NCBI GenBank assembly: GCA_002452695.1
Contig: DKFA01000096.1
Span: 9,881 to 22,748, forward strand
DNA: 12,868 nucleotides
Direction of reading: 5' to 3'
DNA from: Dehalococcoidia bacterium UBA6808
Lineage (GTDB): Bacteria > Chloroflexota > Dehalococcoidia > GIF9 > UBA5629
A program made the translations under genes and the position numbers. The notes under the pieces are model-generated. The model had not been told where the DNA came from. It ran no database searches and worked only from the letters and a program-made list of their open reading frames with translations. This document shows, one piece after another, positions 1-6,870 of the stretch (its first letter is position 1; the number at the start of each line of letters is the position of its first letter).

Positions 1-1
1 A

Positions 2-52
2 AAGCTGGACAGGGCAGTGCGCAGCGTCAAGGTGAGCGCAGTCAAGCCCTGA
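2..52 (+). CDS. Possible C-terminal end of an upstream gene (partial)
   Basis: Reading from base 2 gives an open frame of 16 codons (KLDRAVRSVKVSAVKP) ending at a TGA at 50-52, ten bases before a strong hairpin at 62-88. The position of the stop just ahead of a terminator-like stem, and the Lys/Arg/Val-rich tail, suit the end of a gene that starts outside the window. The fragment is too short to assign to a family. The other two forward frames either stop earlier (base 33) or run through the hairpin, so this is the best choice, but it remains a guess from context. Confidence 0.3.
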   Translation, partial: KLDRAVRSVKVSAVKP

Positions 53-61
53 ATAAAATTA

Positions 62-88
62 GGGGAGCTTCGCCCTGCGAAGCTCCCC
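62..88 (+). terminator. Perfect GC-rich hairpin, probable terminator
   Basis: GGGGAGCTTCGC (62-73) pairs perfectly with GCGAAGCTCCCC (77-88) across a 3-nt loop, giving a 12-bp stem. No T-run follows it on the plus strand. On the minus strand the stem is followed by TAATTTTATT, a better U-rich tail, so the element may work in either direction. It sits just after a possible gene end at 52 and far upstream of rlmN. The stem is certain; the strand and the termination role are inferred. Confidence 0.6.
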
Positions 89-443
89 GATCTTACGATC
101 CGTTGTCCTTCCTACTTTCCCCTTCAGTCAGCCATTGGCTTTGCTGTCTTTACCTGATGCAGCCTGTTTGCTACATTACGGAAAGCTCGGAAGTTTTGCC
201 TGCTCTCAGCCCATGCGCCGCTGACACTACTGTGACCCCTCGTGCATGTGAGAGCCGGTCAAAGGAAATATCCATACTACGAACATGGCCTGTTTCTTGA
301 CCATTTCCACCTCCCGAGAGCTTTTAAGGCCTTTTTCTGCCCTCAATTTGATGCTAACAAAAATTTGAAAACCGGTCAAATAGCTACGAAATTTGTTGCA
401 GTAAACATCCGGATACTCCATAATGGGGATGTTTTTAATAACA
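89..443. other. Non-coding stretch upstream of rlmN
   Basis: About 350 bases hold no gene I can support. The short frames here have low-complexity, unconvincing translations and no good ribosome binding site. The visible structure is a 9-bp direct repeat, CCGGTCAAA, at 255-263 and 372-380, with an inverted TTGACC at 297-302 between the copies. The 3' third (about 340-405) is AT-rich and would be the natural place for the rlmN promoter, but I found no pair of -35/-10 boxes with good spacing. I saw no tRNA, riboswitch or other structured RNA I could recognise. Confidence 0.4.
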
Positions 444-1481
444 ATGCAAAAATTACTGGGACTTAGCGTAGCAGAGCTTGGCGCCGTAGCTGTTGAGCAG
501 GGTGAAAAAACCTTCCGCGGAAAGCAGATTGCTGACTGGCTTTACCGCAAGGGAATCCATCATGTTGAGGAAATGGGCAACCTGCCGGCTGCCTTCAGGA
601 CAGCCCTGGCAACCCGTTACATGGTGGGCAGGTCGACCATTGTAAAAGCTGCGCAATCCAGAGACAGGACTTTCAAGCTGCTGCTGAGGGCGGACGACGG
701 TGAACTGATCGAGACGGTGGGTATGCCTTACACAGACCGTTTTTCCTGTTGCGTGTCCACACAGGCCGGCTGCGCTGTGAATTGCCTTTTCTGTGCCACC
801 GGTGCCGGAGGGTTCAAGCGCAACCTGACCGCGGCAGAGATAACCGACCAGGTATTGACCGTCGGTGAATATGCGTCCGGCCGGAAGATGCTGAAAGAAG
901 GTGGAAGGGTCAGCCACGTGGTCTTCATGGGGATGGGTGAACCTATGTTGAACTATGATGCCGTTCTAAAAACTGTGCATATACTGAACACGGAAATGGG
1001 CATCGGCATGCGCAATATCACAATCAGCACCATAGGCTATGTGCCGGGCATATACAGGCTGGCCGGGGAACATCTCCAGCTGACGCTGGCCGTTTCACTG
1101 CACACCGCCGATCAGGAGATGCGCAGGAAGCTGGTGCCGGGCATGTCCCGCTACAGCCTGTCTGAGATCATCGCGGCGGCGCGGGATTATATTAAAACGA
1201 CCGGACGCCGGGTCACTTTCGAGTACTGCCTTCTTAAAGATGTCAATGACAGCAAGGACGATGCCATCCGTTTAGCAGCCCTGCTCAAGGGTCTGAATTG
1301 TCATGTGAACCTGATACCGTATAACCAGGTGGAGGGGAGCGGTTTCAAGGCGCCGGAGGCAAAGCGAGTAGCTGATTTCTTTACCATACTGGAAGCTTCG
1401 CATATCCAGGTAACGCAGAGGGAGCAGCGCGGGGCTGGTATCGATGCTGCCTGCGGGCAGTTGAGGCGCAGATCAGCCTGA
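444..1481 (+). CDS. rlmN: RlmN, dual-specificity 23S rRNA A2503 / tRNA A37 C2-methyltransferase
   Basis: A radical-SAM enzyme that methylates C2 of A2503 in 23S rRNA and, in family members tested, A37 of some tRNAs. From the ATG at 444 the protein has 345 residues, the normal family length. The N-terminus (MQKLLGLS, then FRGKQIADWLYRKG) matches the accessory domain. The radical-SAM [4Fe-4S] motif is C110-AVN-C114-LF-C117. The C-terminal AACGQL carries the conserved Cys (about residue 337) that forms the covalent RNA intermediate. GMGEP and the SLHT segment are also present. An ATG at 423 is in frame but would add MGMFLIT, which the family lacks; neither start has a well-placed Shine-Dalgarno (GGGGA lies 14 nt before 444). 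The gene stands alone, with a promoter-like sequence right after it. Confidence 0.95.
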   Translation: MQKLLGLSVAELGAVAVEQGEKTFRGKQIADWLYRKGIHHVEEMGNLPAAFRTALATRYMVGRSTIVKAAQSRDRTFKLLLRADDGELIETVGMPYTDRFSCCVSTQAGCAVNCLFCATGAGGFKRNLTAAEITDQVLTVGEYASGRKMLKEGGRVSHVVFMGMGEPMLNYDAVLKTVHILNTEMGIGMRNITISTIGYVPGIYRLAGEHLQLTLAVSLHTADQEMRRKLVPGMSRYSLSEIIAAARDYIKTTGRRVTFEYCLLKDVNDSKDDAIRLAALLKGLNCHVNLIPYNQVEGSGFKAPEAKRVADFFTILEASHIQVTQREQRGAGIDAACGQLRRRSA

Positions 1482-1491
1482 TATCTGTTTT

Positions 1492-1519
1492 TTGCAAAAG
1501 TAAATTCGTGTGATAAAAT
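1492..1519 (+). promoter_or_regulatory. Extended -10 promoter candidate for the acyl-CoA synthetase pair
   Basis: TTGCAA (1492-1497) is separated by 16 nt from TAAAAT (1514-1519), which has an upstream TG at 1511-1512 (TGaTAAAAT), an extended -10 arrangement. It begins 10 bases after the rlmN stop and would start transcription near 1526, leaving a leader of about 65 nt before the ATG at 1590. This is the best sigma-70-like match I saw in the plus-strand block. Confidence 0.5.
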
Positions 1520-1589
1520 TTGACGTATCAATCAACAAAGTCGTATGGCGGTCTGGTGTGGCGTTTGTGCGGCAGTGACGAAGAGGTTA

Positions 1590-3062
1590 ATGGAAGAATA
1601 TCCCTGGCACAAGAGTTATGATGCAGGTGTCCCACATACACTGCAGCCTTATCCTGCCCGTACGATGGTGGATGTCGTCGATGAATCGGCCAGGGCACGG
1701 CCCTACCGCGCTTTCCTGTTTTTCCTCGGATCGAAGCTGCTGTATGATGATTTCGTCCATGACAGCGATGCCCTGGCGGCCGGCCTGGCTGCCCACGGTG
1801 TAAATAAAGGCGATCGTGTCGCGCTGGTGCTGCCCAATTGCCCGCAACTGATACTCGGCCTGCACGCCGTCTGGAAGGCTGGCGCCATAGCCGTGCCCGT
1901 CAACCCCTATTATACCGAACATGAGCTGGAGTTGACCTTCAATGAGGTAGGTGTCACAACCGTTATTACACTTGCCCCTTCTTACAATGCAGTGAAAAAT
2001 ATTCAGCCCAGGGCGCAGGTGCGTACCGTTATCGCTACCAGCATCAGGGACTGCCTGCCTGCATCCAGGCGTATGTTATTCGGCCTTTTCAAAGAGAAGA
2101 GTGGGAGCTACCGCATTGAACTGCAGCAAGGCGACCTGTGGTTCCAGCAACTGCTAAAAAAGTTCAGACATAGCAGGCGGCCACAGGTCGATATATCTCC
2201 TGCTGATCCGGCAGTGATCCTTTTCAGCGGTGGAACGACCGGTTTAACCCTGGGTGCGGTGGTCACTCACCAGTCCATGGTCATGTCGGCCATGCAGATA
2301 CAGGCATGGGTAAAACCGGCGCTGGAGGAATGGGATGCCAGGTTCGTGCTACCGTTGCCGCTTTACCATGTATTCGGATGTATCGGCGCCCTGGGCACGG
2401 CCATGGTTAATCATTCATCCTGCGTACTGGTGCCGGACCCGCATAATATGGACGAGGTGCTGAAAAGCATTAAGAGATACAAACCAGCGTTTATGCCCGG
2501 TGTTTCCACCTTCTTTATCAATATGATGAAGCATCCCTGGATACGTCACGGCAGAGTATCTTTGAAAAGTATCAAGATCTCGATAGGCGTGGACTTGCCG
2601 ATGAAGACAGAATTAAGGAAGGAATTTGAGGAAATAACCGGGGGTAGGCTGGTGGGGGGCTATGCAATGACTGAGACCATGCAGGTTGCTGCTCTCAGTA
2701 CGGTGGTGCGTGCACCCAGGGAAGTCTCGGTGGGACTGCCGCTGCCGGATGTCGTCATCAAGGTGATGGACGCTGAGACCGGGCTGAAAGAAATGCCGCC
2801 AGGCGGGCTGGGTGAGATTTGTGTCAAGGCCCCCAACCTGATGCAGGGCTACTGGAATCGACCGGAAAAGACGGCCGGCATGATGAGGGAAGGATGGGTT
2901 TATACGGGTGACATCGGTTATATGGACAAGGATGGCTACCTGTACATCACTTCGAGGAAGAAGCCCCTGATCAAGACGAGTGGTTTCCAGGTATGGCCGC
3001 GCGAAGTTGAAGAAGTATTACAGGAGCAACACTCGAAATTATATAACTATATTATTTATTAG
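1590..3062 (+). CDS. C-terminally truncated AMP-forming acyl-CoA synthetase paralog
   Basis: This belongs to the ANL superfamily (acyl-CoA synthetases that adenylate a carboxylate and transfer it to CoA) and is clearly a paralog of the next gene. It begins MEEYPWHKSYDAGVP, aligning with that gene's first residues, and AGAGG lies 5 nt upstream, so 1590 is preferred over an in-frame ATG at 1545. Key motifs have decayed. The phosphate-binding loop reads SGGTTGLTLG (213-222), with Thr-Leu where the neighbour has Pro-Lys. The A5 motif is GYAMTE (357-362) instead of GYGLTE. RKKPLIK replaces RKKDLIK. The frame stops after 490 residues in an AT-rich tail just beyond VEEV, so the mobile C-terminal lobe and its catalytic lysine are absent. 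No remaining C-terminal coding fits before the next start. The long frame is otherwise undamaged, so it may be a recent pseudogene or a non-catalytic binding protein. Normal adenylation and thioesterification are unlikely. Confidence 0.85.
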   Translation: MEEYPWHKSYDAGVPHTLQPYPARTMVDVVDESARARPYRAFLFFLGSKLLYDDFVHDSDALAAGLAAHGVNKGDRVALVLPNCPQLILGLHAVWKAGAIAVPVNPYYTEHELELTFNEVGVTTVITLAPSYNAVKNIQPRAQVRTVIATSIRDCLPASRRMLFGLFKEKSGSYRIELQQGDLWFQQLLKKFRHSRRPQVDISPADPAVILFSGGTTGLTLGAVVTHQSMVMSAMQIQAWVKPALEEWDARFVLPLPLYHVFGCIGALGTAMVNHSSCVLVPDPHNMDEVLKSIKRYKPAFMPGVSTFFINMMKHPWIRHGRVSLKSIKISIGVDLPMKTELRKEFEEITGGRLVGGYAMTETMQVAALSTVVRAPREVSVGLPLPDVVIKVMDAETGLKEMPPGGLGEICVKAPNLMQGYWNRPEKTAGMMREGWVYTGDIGYMDKDGYLYITSRKKPLIKTSGFQVWPREVEEVLQEQHSKLYNYIIY

Positions 3063-3075
3063 GAGTACGTGTTAG

Positions 3076-4767
3076 ATGGAAAAAAGATGGCTGAAAAACT
3101 ATGACAAGGGTGTCCCGGAGTCACTGGAACCATATCCTCAGAAGACATTGATCGATTATGTCGACGAAGCGTGCAGGGAGCATCCGGATTATCCGATGGT
3201 GTTCTTCAAGAAACGCAAGATGAGCTATGCTGAGATCCAGAAGCTCAGTGATGAGTTCGCCGCGGCCCTGGTCTCACTGGGTGTTAAGAAGGGCGACCGC
3301 GTGGCTCTGGTCATGCCCAACATCCCGCAGTGCATTATCTGCCGCTGGGGCGTCTGGAAAGCCGGCGCGATGGCGGTGCACATGAACCCCATGTACTCGG
3401 AATTCGAACTGGAACATGCTTTCAAGGACTGCCTGGCTGACACGGTGGTTGTCATGACTCCATATTACAGGTCGATCAAGAATATCCAGCCGCGCACATG
3501 CATTAAAAACGTTATCGCTACCAGTGTCAAAGAGTATCTGCCTCCCTTGTTGAAAGTCCTGTTTACCCTGGCCATGGAAAAGAAACAGGGCCATTATCTT
3601 GAAATCGACAAGGGCGATATCTGGCTGCAGGACCTGATGAAGAAATATGCAGGTTCCAGGCGGCCCGATGTCAAGGTTCTGCCTTCCGATAGTGCCCTGA
3701 TCCTGTTCAGCGGCGGTACGACCGGCGTGCCCAAGGGCGTGGTCGGAACACACCATTCCCAGGTAATAACAGGCATGCAGTTTGAAGCCTATTTCAAGGC
3801 GGCGTCCAGTCCTTACAAAGATGTTATCTCACTGGTACTTCCGCTATTCCATTCTTTTGGCACCTATGCTGTAATGTGCACCGGCATCGTCGGTCATATG
3901 GCTTTGTCGCTGGTGGCCAATCCACGCGACCTGACGGATGTGATTGCATCTATTGAGCACGATAAGCCATCGTTCTTCCCGGCAGTGCCGGCGATGTATA
4001 TCAACCTGCTAAACCATCCCAAGGTAAAGGCCAACAAGGTCAATTTCAGATCCATGAAGTGCTGCAACTCAGGTGCGGCTCCGCTGCTGGCCGAGACCAA
4101 GAAGCGCTTTGAAGACCTGACCGGGGCACGAATTGTGGAAGGGTACGGCCTGACCGAAACCACCATGGCCTGCACGTGTACCCCTTACCTGGGCAAATGG
4201 AAGGAGGGCTCGGTCGGCATGCCTCTGCCCGATGTAATTGTGCGCATTGGCGATATCGAGACGGGCGAAGGCGAAATGCCGCCGGGCAAAGAGGGTGAGA
4301 TAGTATTCAAGGCGCCTCAATTGATGGTTGGTTACTGGAACAAGCCTGAAGAGACAAAAGAGATGCTGCGCGACGGCTGGCTGTATACAGGCGACGTCGG
4401 ATATATGGATGAAGATGGCTACGTGTTCATCACTTCGAGAAAGAAGGACCTGATCAAGACCAGCGGTTTCCAGGTCTGGCCGCGCGAAGTAGAGGAAGTC
4501 ATCAGTAACCATCCGGCGGTGGCCGAGGTCAGCGTAGCCGGCATCCCCGATGCCAAGCAGGGGGAGGCTGTCAAGGCCTGGGTAGTGTTGAGGCCGGGCG
4601 AAACCATCGATGCAGAGGAACTGAAGGTATATTGTAAGGAGAGATTGACCGGCTACAAGGTGCCGAAATTCATCGAGTTTCGTCAGTCCCTGCCCAAGAC
4701 GATGGTCGGAAAGGTTTTGAGGCGGGTGTTGCAGGAGGAAGAGAAGGCCAAACAGAAATCAGCCTGA
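3076..4767 (+). CDS. Long-chain fatty-acid-CoA ligase-like AMP-forming synthetase (FadD type)
   Basis: It activates a carboxylic acid, probably a medium- or long-chain fatty acid, to an acyl-adenylate and then to acyl-CoA, using ATP and CoA in the cytoplasm. The 563 residues cover the full ANL fold. The P-loop is SGGTTGVPKG (212-221), the A5 motif GYGLTE (356-361), YTGD lies at 437-440, the hinge region is RKKDLIKTSG, and the C-terminal PKTMVGK ends in the catalytic Lys546. AGGAG at 3061-3065, overlapping the stop of the previous gene, serves as ribosome binding site with a 10-nt spacer. The genes are 13 nt apart and surely co-transcribed. The substrate cannot be read from sequence; other carboxylates, including aromatic ones, are possible. 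No other beta-oxidation gene is present in the window. Confidence 0.92.
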   Translation: MEKRWLKNYDKGVPESLEPYPQKTLIDYVDEACREHPDYPMVFFKKRKMSYAEIQKLSDEFAAALVSLGVKKGDRVALVMPNIPQCIICRWGVWKAGAMAVHMNPMYSEFELEHAFKDCLADTVVVMTPYYRSIKNIQPRTCIKNVIATSVKEYLPPLLKVLFTLAMEKKQGHYLEIDKGDIWLQDLMKKYAGSRRPDVKVLPSDSALILFSGGTTGVPKGVVGTHHSQVITGMQFEAYFKAASSPYKDVISLVLPLFHSFGTYAVMCTGIVGHMALSLVANPRDLTDVIASIEHDKPSFFPAVPAMYINLLNHPKVKANKVNFRSMKCCNSGAAPLLAETKKRFEDLTGARIVEGYGLTETTMACTCTPYLGKWKEGSVGMPLPDVIVRIGDIETGEGEMPPGKEGEIVFKAPQLMVGYWNKPEETKEMLRDGWLYTGDVGYMDEDGYVFITSRKKDLIKTSGFQVWPREVEEVISNHPAVAEVSVAGIPDAKQGEAVKAWVVLRPGETIDAEELKVYCKERLTGYKVPKFIEFRQSLPKTMVGKVLRRVLQEEEKAKQKSA

Positions 4768-4773
4768 TGGTTT

Positions 4774-4798
4774 GGGGGCGGGCGTTACGCCCGCCCCC
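4774..4798. terminator. Perfect hairpin between convergent operons
   Basis: GGGGGCGGGCG (4774-4784) pairs perfectly with CGCCCGCCCCC (4788-4798) around a TTA loop, an 11-bp stem. It begins 7 nt after the acyl-CoA synthetase stop and ends 10 nt before the stop of the convergent flavoprotein gene. It is placed to end transcription from both sides. Neither side has a long T-run (the plus side continues TGAGTTAG; the minus side continues AAACCATC), so it may pause polymerase or protect 3' ends rather than act as a textbook intrinsic terminator. Confidence 0.7.
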
Positions 4799-4807
4799 TG
4801 AGTTAGG

Positions 4808-6496
4808 CTAAATTAGAGGCGTGCCAGTAACATCATCACACCAGCAGATAAGGCCGCCTTCCACAAACTTCGCATTCTTGAAACCGGCGCCTTTGAGCAC
4901 ACAACAAATCTGGTAGGCTCGCTGTCCGCTCAGGCACAGTATTACATGCTCTTTGTTTTTATCCAATTTGTTAATACTATTGGTTACAGCCAATTGTGGA
5001 ATGAGCACTGTCTGCGGTTTTTCCAGGCTGGTTTCGTCGGCTTCGAGGTGTGTCCTGACATCAAGCAGCGTGAAATCGTCGTTTCTATCAAGCTTTTCCT
5101 TTAGTTCTGCGGTCTTGATAGTCTGCGTGCGCCCTTCGATTTTATTGATGACAAGATTGGCAGTATGATGCAGGATATCGAGGGCATTATTATAAGGAGG
5201 GGCATAGGCCAGGTCCAGATTGGCCAGCATGTCCACCGTCATACCCATTGTGATTGCAGTAGCCAAAACATCTATTCGTTTAATGACGTCACCGCGTCCT
5301 ACACCCTGCCCCCCCAGTATGCGGCGGGTCTGGTTATCTACTATTAATTTAATCGTGATTTCCTGGTTTCCAACGTAATATTCAGGTTTGTCCGTATCGC
5401 TGACCAATGCTGTAGTCACATTGAATCCCAGTCCCTTCGCCTGTTTTTCGCCTATACCTACCCTGCCTACATTAAAATCGAATACCTTGACACAGGCTGT
5501 GCCGACAATGCCCGGGAAACGTTCCTTGACGCCGTAAATATGATTGGCGATAACATGCCCGTGCTTGTTGGCGGTTGATCCCATGGGTACAAAGTTTTTT
5601 TGCCCTGTTACTATATTGACATTGGCCACGCAATCACCGCCGGCGTATATATCAGGGTCGCTTGTTTGCATGTACTCGTTGACCTCTATGTCGCCGAATG
5701 TGCCAATACTCAGTCCGGCTTCCTTTGCCAGTTTGGTGTCAGGGCGGACCCCGATTGCGACGACCACCAGGTCGCATTGCAATGTCTCCCTGTCTGTGGT
5801 TGCACTGCTAACATGTCCATCGGTACCGGAGAAGGAGACTATTTTTTGACCGAGCTTAAGATTAACGCCCTTGCCGGCCACATGTTTGGCGGTGACATCC
5901 GAAATCTCCTCATCGAGGATGGTAGCCAGTACCCTGTCCAGCGCTTCTACAACGGTGACCTCCATACCACGAGCGACCAGCGCCTCTGCCATTTCCATGC
6001 CGATCAGTCCGGCGCCGACTATCACAGCTTTTTTCATAGCAGATGCTTTAGCCATGGCTATTACAGCTTCAGCATCGGGGACTCTTTTAAGCGAGTAGAT
6101 ACCTTTAAGATTAATGCCTTCGACAGGCGGCATAACAGGGTTAGCCCCGGTTGAAATAACCAGCTTATCATATTTGAGAACGCCGGCAGCGCCGTCTTTC
6201 AGATTTGTGGTATATATCTCATGGGAGGCGCGGTCTATTCTGTCTACCCTTGTCTCAAGTAAGACGTCGACATTATTGATCTTCTTAAAGGCGGCAGCAT
6301 TCCGCACGATCAGCTCTGTCCGTGCTCTGACCATGCCGGAAACGAAATAGGGAAGCCCGCAGGCAGCGTAGGATACAAAAGCTTCATCCTGCACTATAGT
6401 TATTATGGCGTTGGGGTCCAGCCGTCTGGCCCTGGCTGCTGCCTTGGGGCCGCAGGCTCCGCCACCGATGATCACTATCTTTTTTGCATCCTGCAT
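4808..6496 (-). CDS. CoA-disulfide reductase / NADH persulfide reductase-type flavoprotein with C-terminal rhodanese
   Basis: A pyridine-nucleotide-disulfide oxidoreductase of the CoADR-rhodanese type. Characterised relatives reduce CoA disulfide, CoA persulfide or polysulfide with NAD(P)H. FAD binds at IIGGGACG (9-16). The single redox cysteine is Cys46 in SYAACGLPY, the hallmark of the CoADR/NADH-oxidase group. The nucleotide-binding motif GAGLIG (161-166) is followed by Glu184, which suggests NADH. A second FAD contact is YAGGDCV (284-290). After the dimerisation domain, a rhodanese domain (about 465-555) carries Cys521 in CLSGQRAY. The 562-aa length fits the fusion. GGGAGG lies 6 nt before the ATG. 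It is the last gene of the minus-strand block, 80 nt after the TusA gene, which suggests it reduces sulfane sulfur delivered by neighbouring sulfurtransferases. NADH oxidase activity is the main alternative. Confidence 0.9.
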   Translation of the reverse strand: MQDAKKIVIIGGGACGPKAAARARRLDPNAIITIVQDEAFVSYAACGLPYFVSGMVRARTELIVRNAAAFKKINNVDVLLETRVDRIDRASHEIYTTNLKDGAAGVLKYDKLVISTGANPVMPPVEGINLKGIYSLKRVPDAEAVIAMAKASAMKKAVIVGAGLIGMEMAEALVARGMEVTVVEALDRVLATILDEEISDVTAKHVAGKGVNLKLGQKIVSFSGTDGHVSSATTDRETLQCDLVVVAIGVRPDTKLAKEAGLSIGTFGDIEVNEYMQTSDPDIYAGGDCVANVNIVTGQKNFVPMGSTANKHGHVIANHIYGVKERFPGIVGTACVKVFDFNVGRVGIGEKQAKGLGFNVTTALVSDTDKPEYYVGNQEITIKLIVDNQTRRILGGQGVGRGDVIKRIDVLATAITMGMTVDMLANLDLAYAPPYNNALDILHHTANLVINKIEGRTQTIKTAELKEKLDRNDDFTLLDVRTHLEADETSLEKPQTVLIPQLAVTNSINKLDKNKEHVILCLSGQRAYQICCVLKGAGFKNAKFVEGGLICWCDDVTGTPLI

Positions 6497-6576
6497 GTAA
6501 AACCTCCCTGTAATGATTAAATACGATAGATATTAGGCAAACACACCGGGAAGGTAAATCTCAACCTGCCTCGGCA

Positions 6577-6828
6577 TTATTTTCTGGTGATGAACATTCT
6601 TTCGTATCCGTCGGCGGGGATGGAACCAAGATAATTATGCCCGACCTTCTGTGACCAGGCCTGGATGTTTTCAATGCTCTCAGAATCGCTTACCCAAAGT
6701 TCGAGTGTTTCTCCCGGGTGCGCTACGCCCATTGCTTTTTTAGCTTCAAGCAGGGGGCCGGGGCAGGCAGTGCTCCTGGTATCCACCACCTTCGCTGGTT
6801 TTATTTTGGAAAGATCGATATCAGCCAT
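6577..6828 (-). CDS. tusA: TusA/SirA/YedF-family sulfur carrier protein
   Basis: A small (83 aa) cytoplasmic sulfurtransferase. The N-terminal CPGP motif (22-25) supplies Cys22, the persulfide-carrying residue of TusA-like proteins, followed by the LLEAKKAM helix and the typical C-terminal strands. AAGGAG (6835-6840, read on the minus strand) lies 6 nt before the ATG. The gene sits between a four-domain rhodanese (42 nt upstream) and a CoADR-rhodanese (80 nt downstream), so a role as carrier between the two is a natural inference. The symbol is given at family level; orthology to E. coli TusA, which works in tRNA thiolation, is not shown, and no other tus gene is in the window. Confidence 0.88.
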   Translation of the reverse strand: MADIDLSKIKPAKVVDTRSTACPGPLLEAKKAMGVAHPGETLELWVSDSESIENIQAWSQKVGHNYLGSIPADGYERMFITRK

Positions 6829-6870
6829 TTGATGCTCCTTACATTATATAATGATAGTATTATTATTATT

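Noticed and set aside
103..466. Short open frames of 64-74 codons on both strands upstream of rlmN
   Set aside because: No ribosome binding sites, no recognisable motifs, mutually overlapping frames and odd composition; the 242-466 frame also runs into rlmN.
453..917. 154-codon open frame opposite rlmN
   Set aside because: It lies entirely within a clearly conserved rlmN reading frame and its translation shows no family motif; it is a shadow frame.
3004..3075. Frameshift as cause of the short synthetase, with the C-terminal lobe in another frame
   Set aside because: Only about 60 bases separate the break from the next gene's start, too few to hold the missing roughly 110 residues; the lobe is deleted, not shifted.
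5600..6154. 184-codon open frame opposite the CoADR-rhodanese gene
   Set aside because: The minus-strand protein has FAD, NAD and active-site motifs across this region; the opposite frame shows none and has no ribosome binding site.
6841..6870. TATAAT-like -10 element just before the TusA gene
   Set aside because: It abuts the ribosome binding site, so a transcript starting from it would begin at or after the Shine-Dalgarno, and no -35 lies at a suitable distance; probably just AT-rich spacer.
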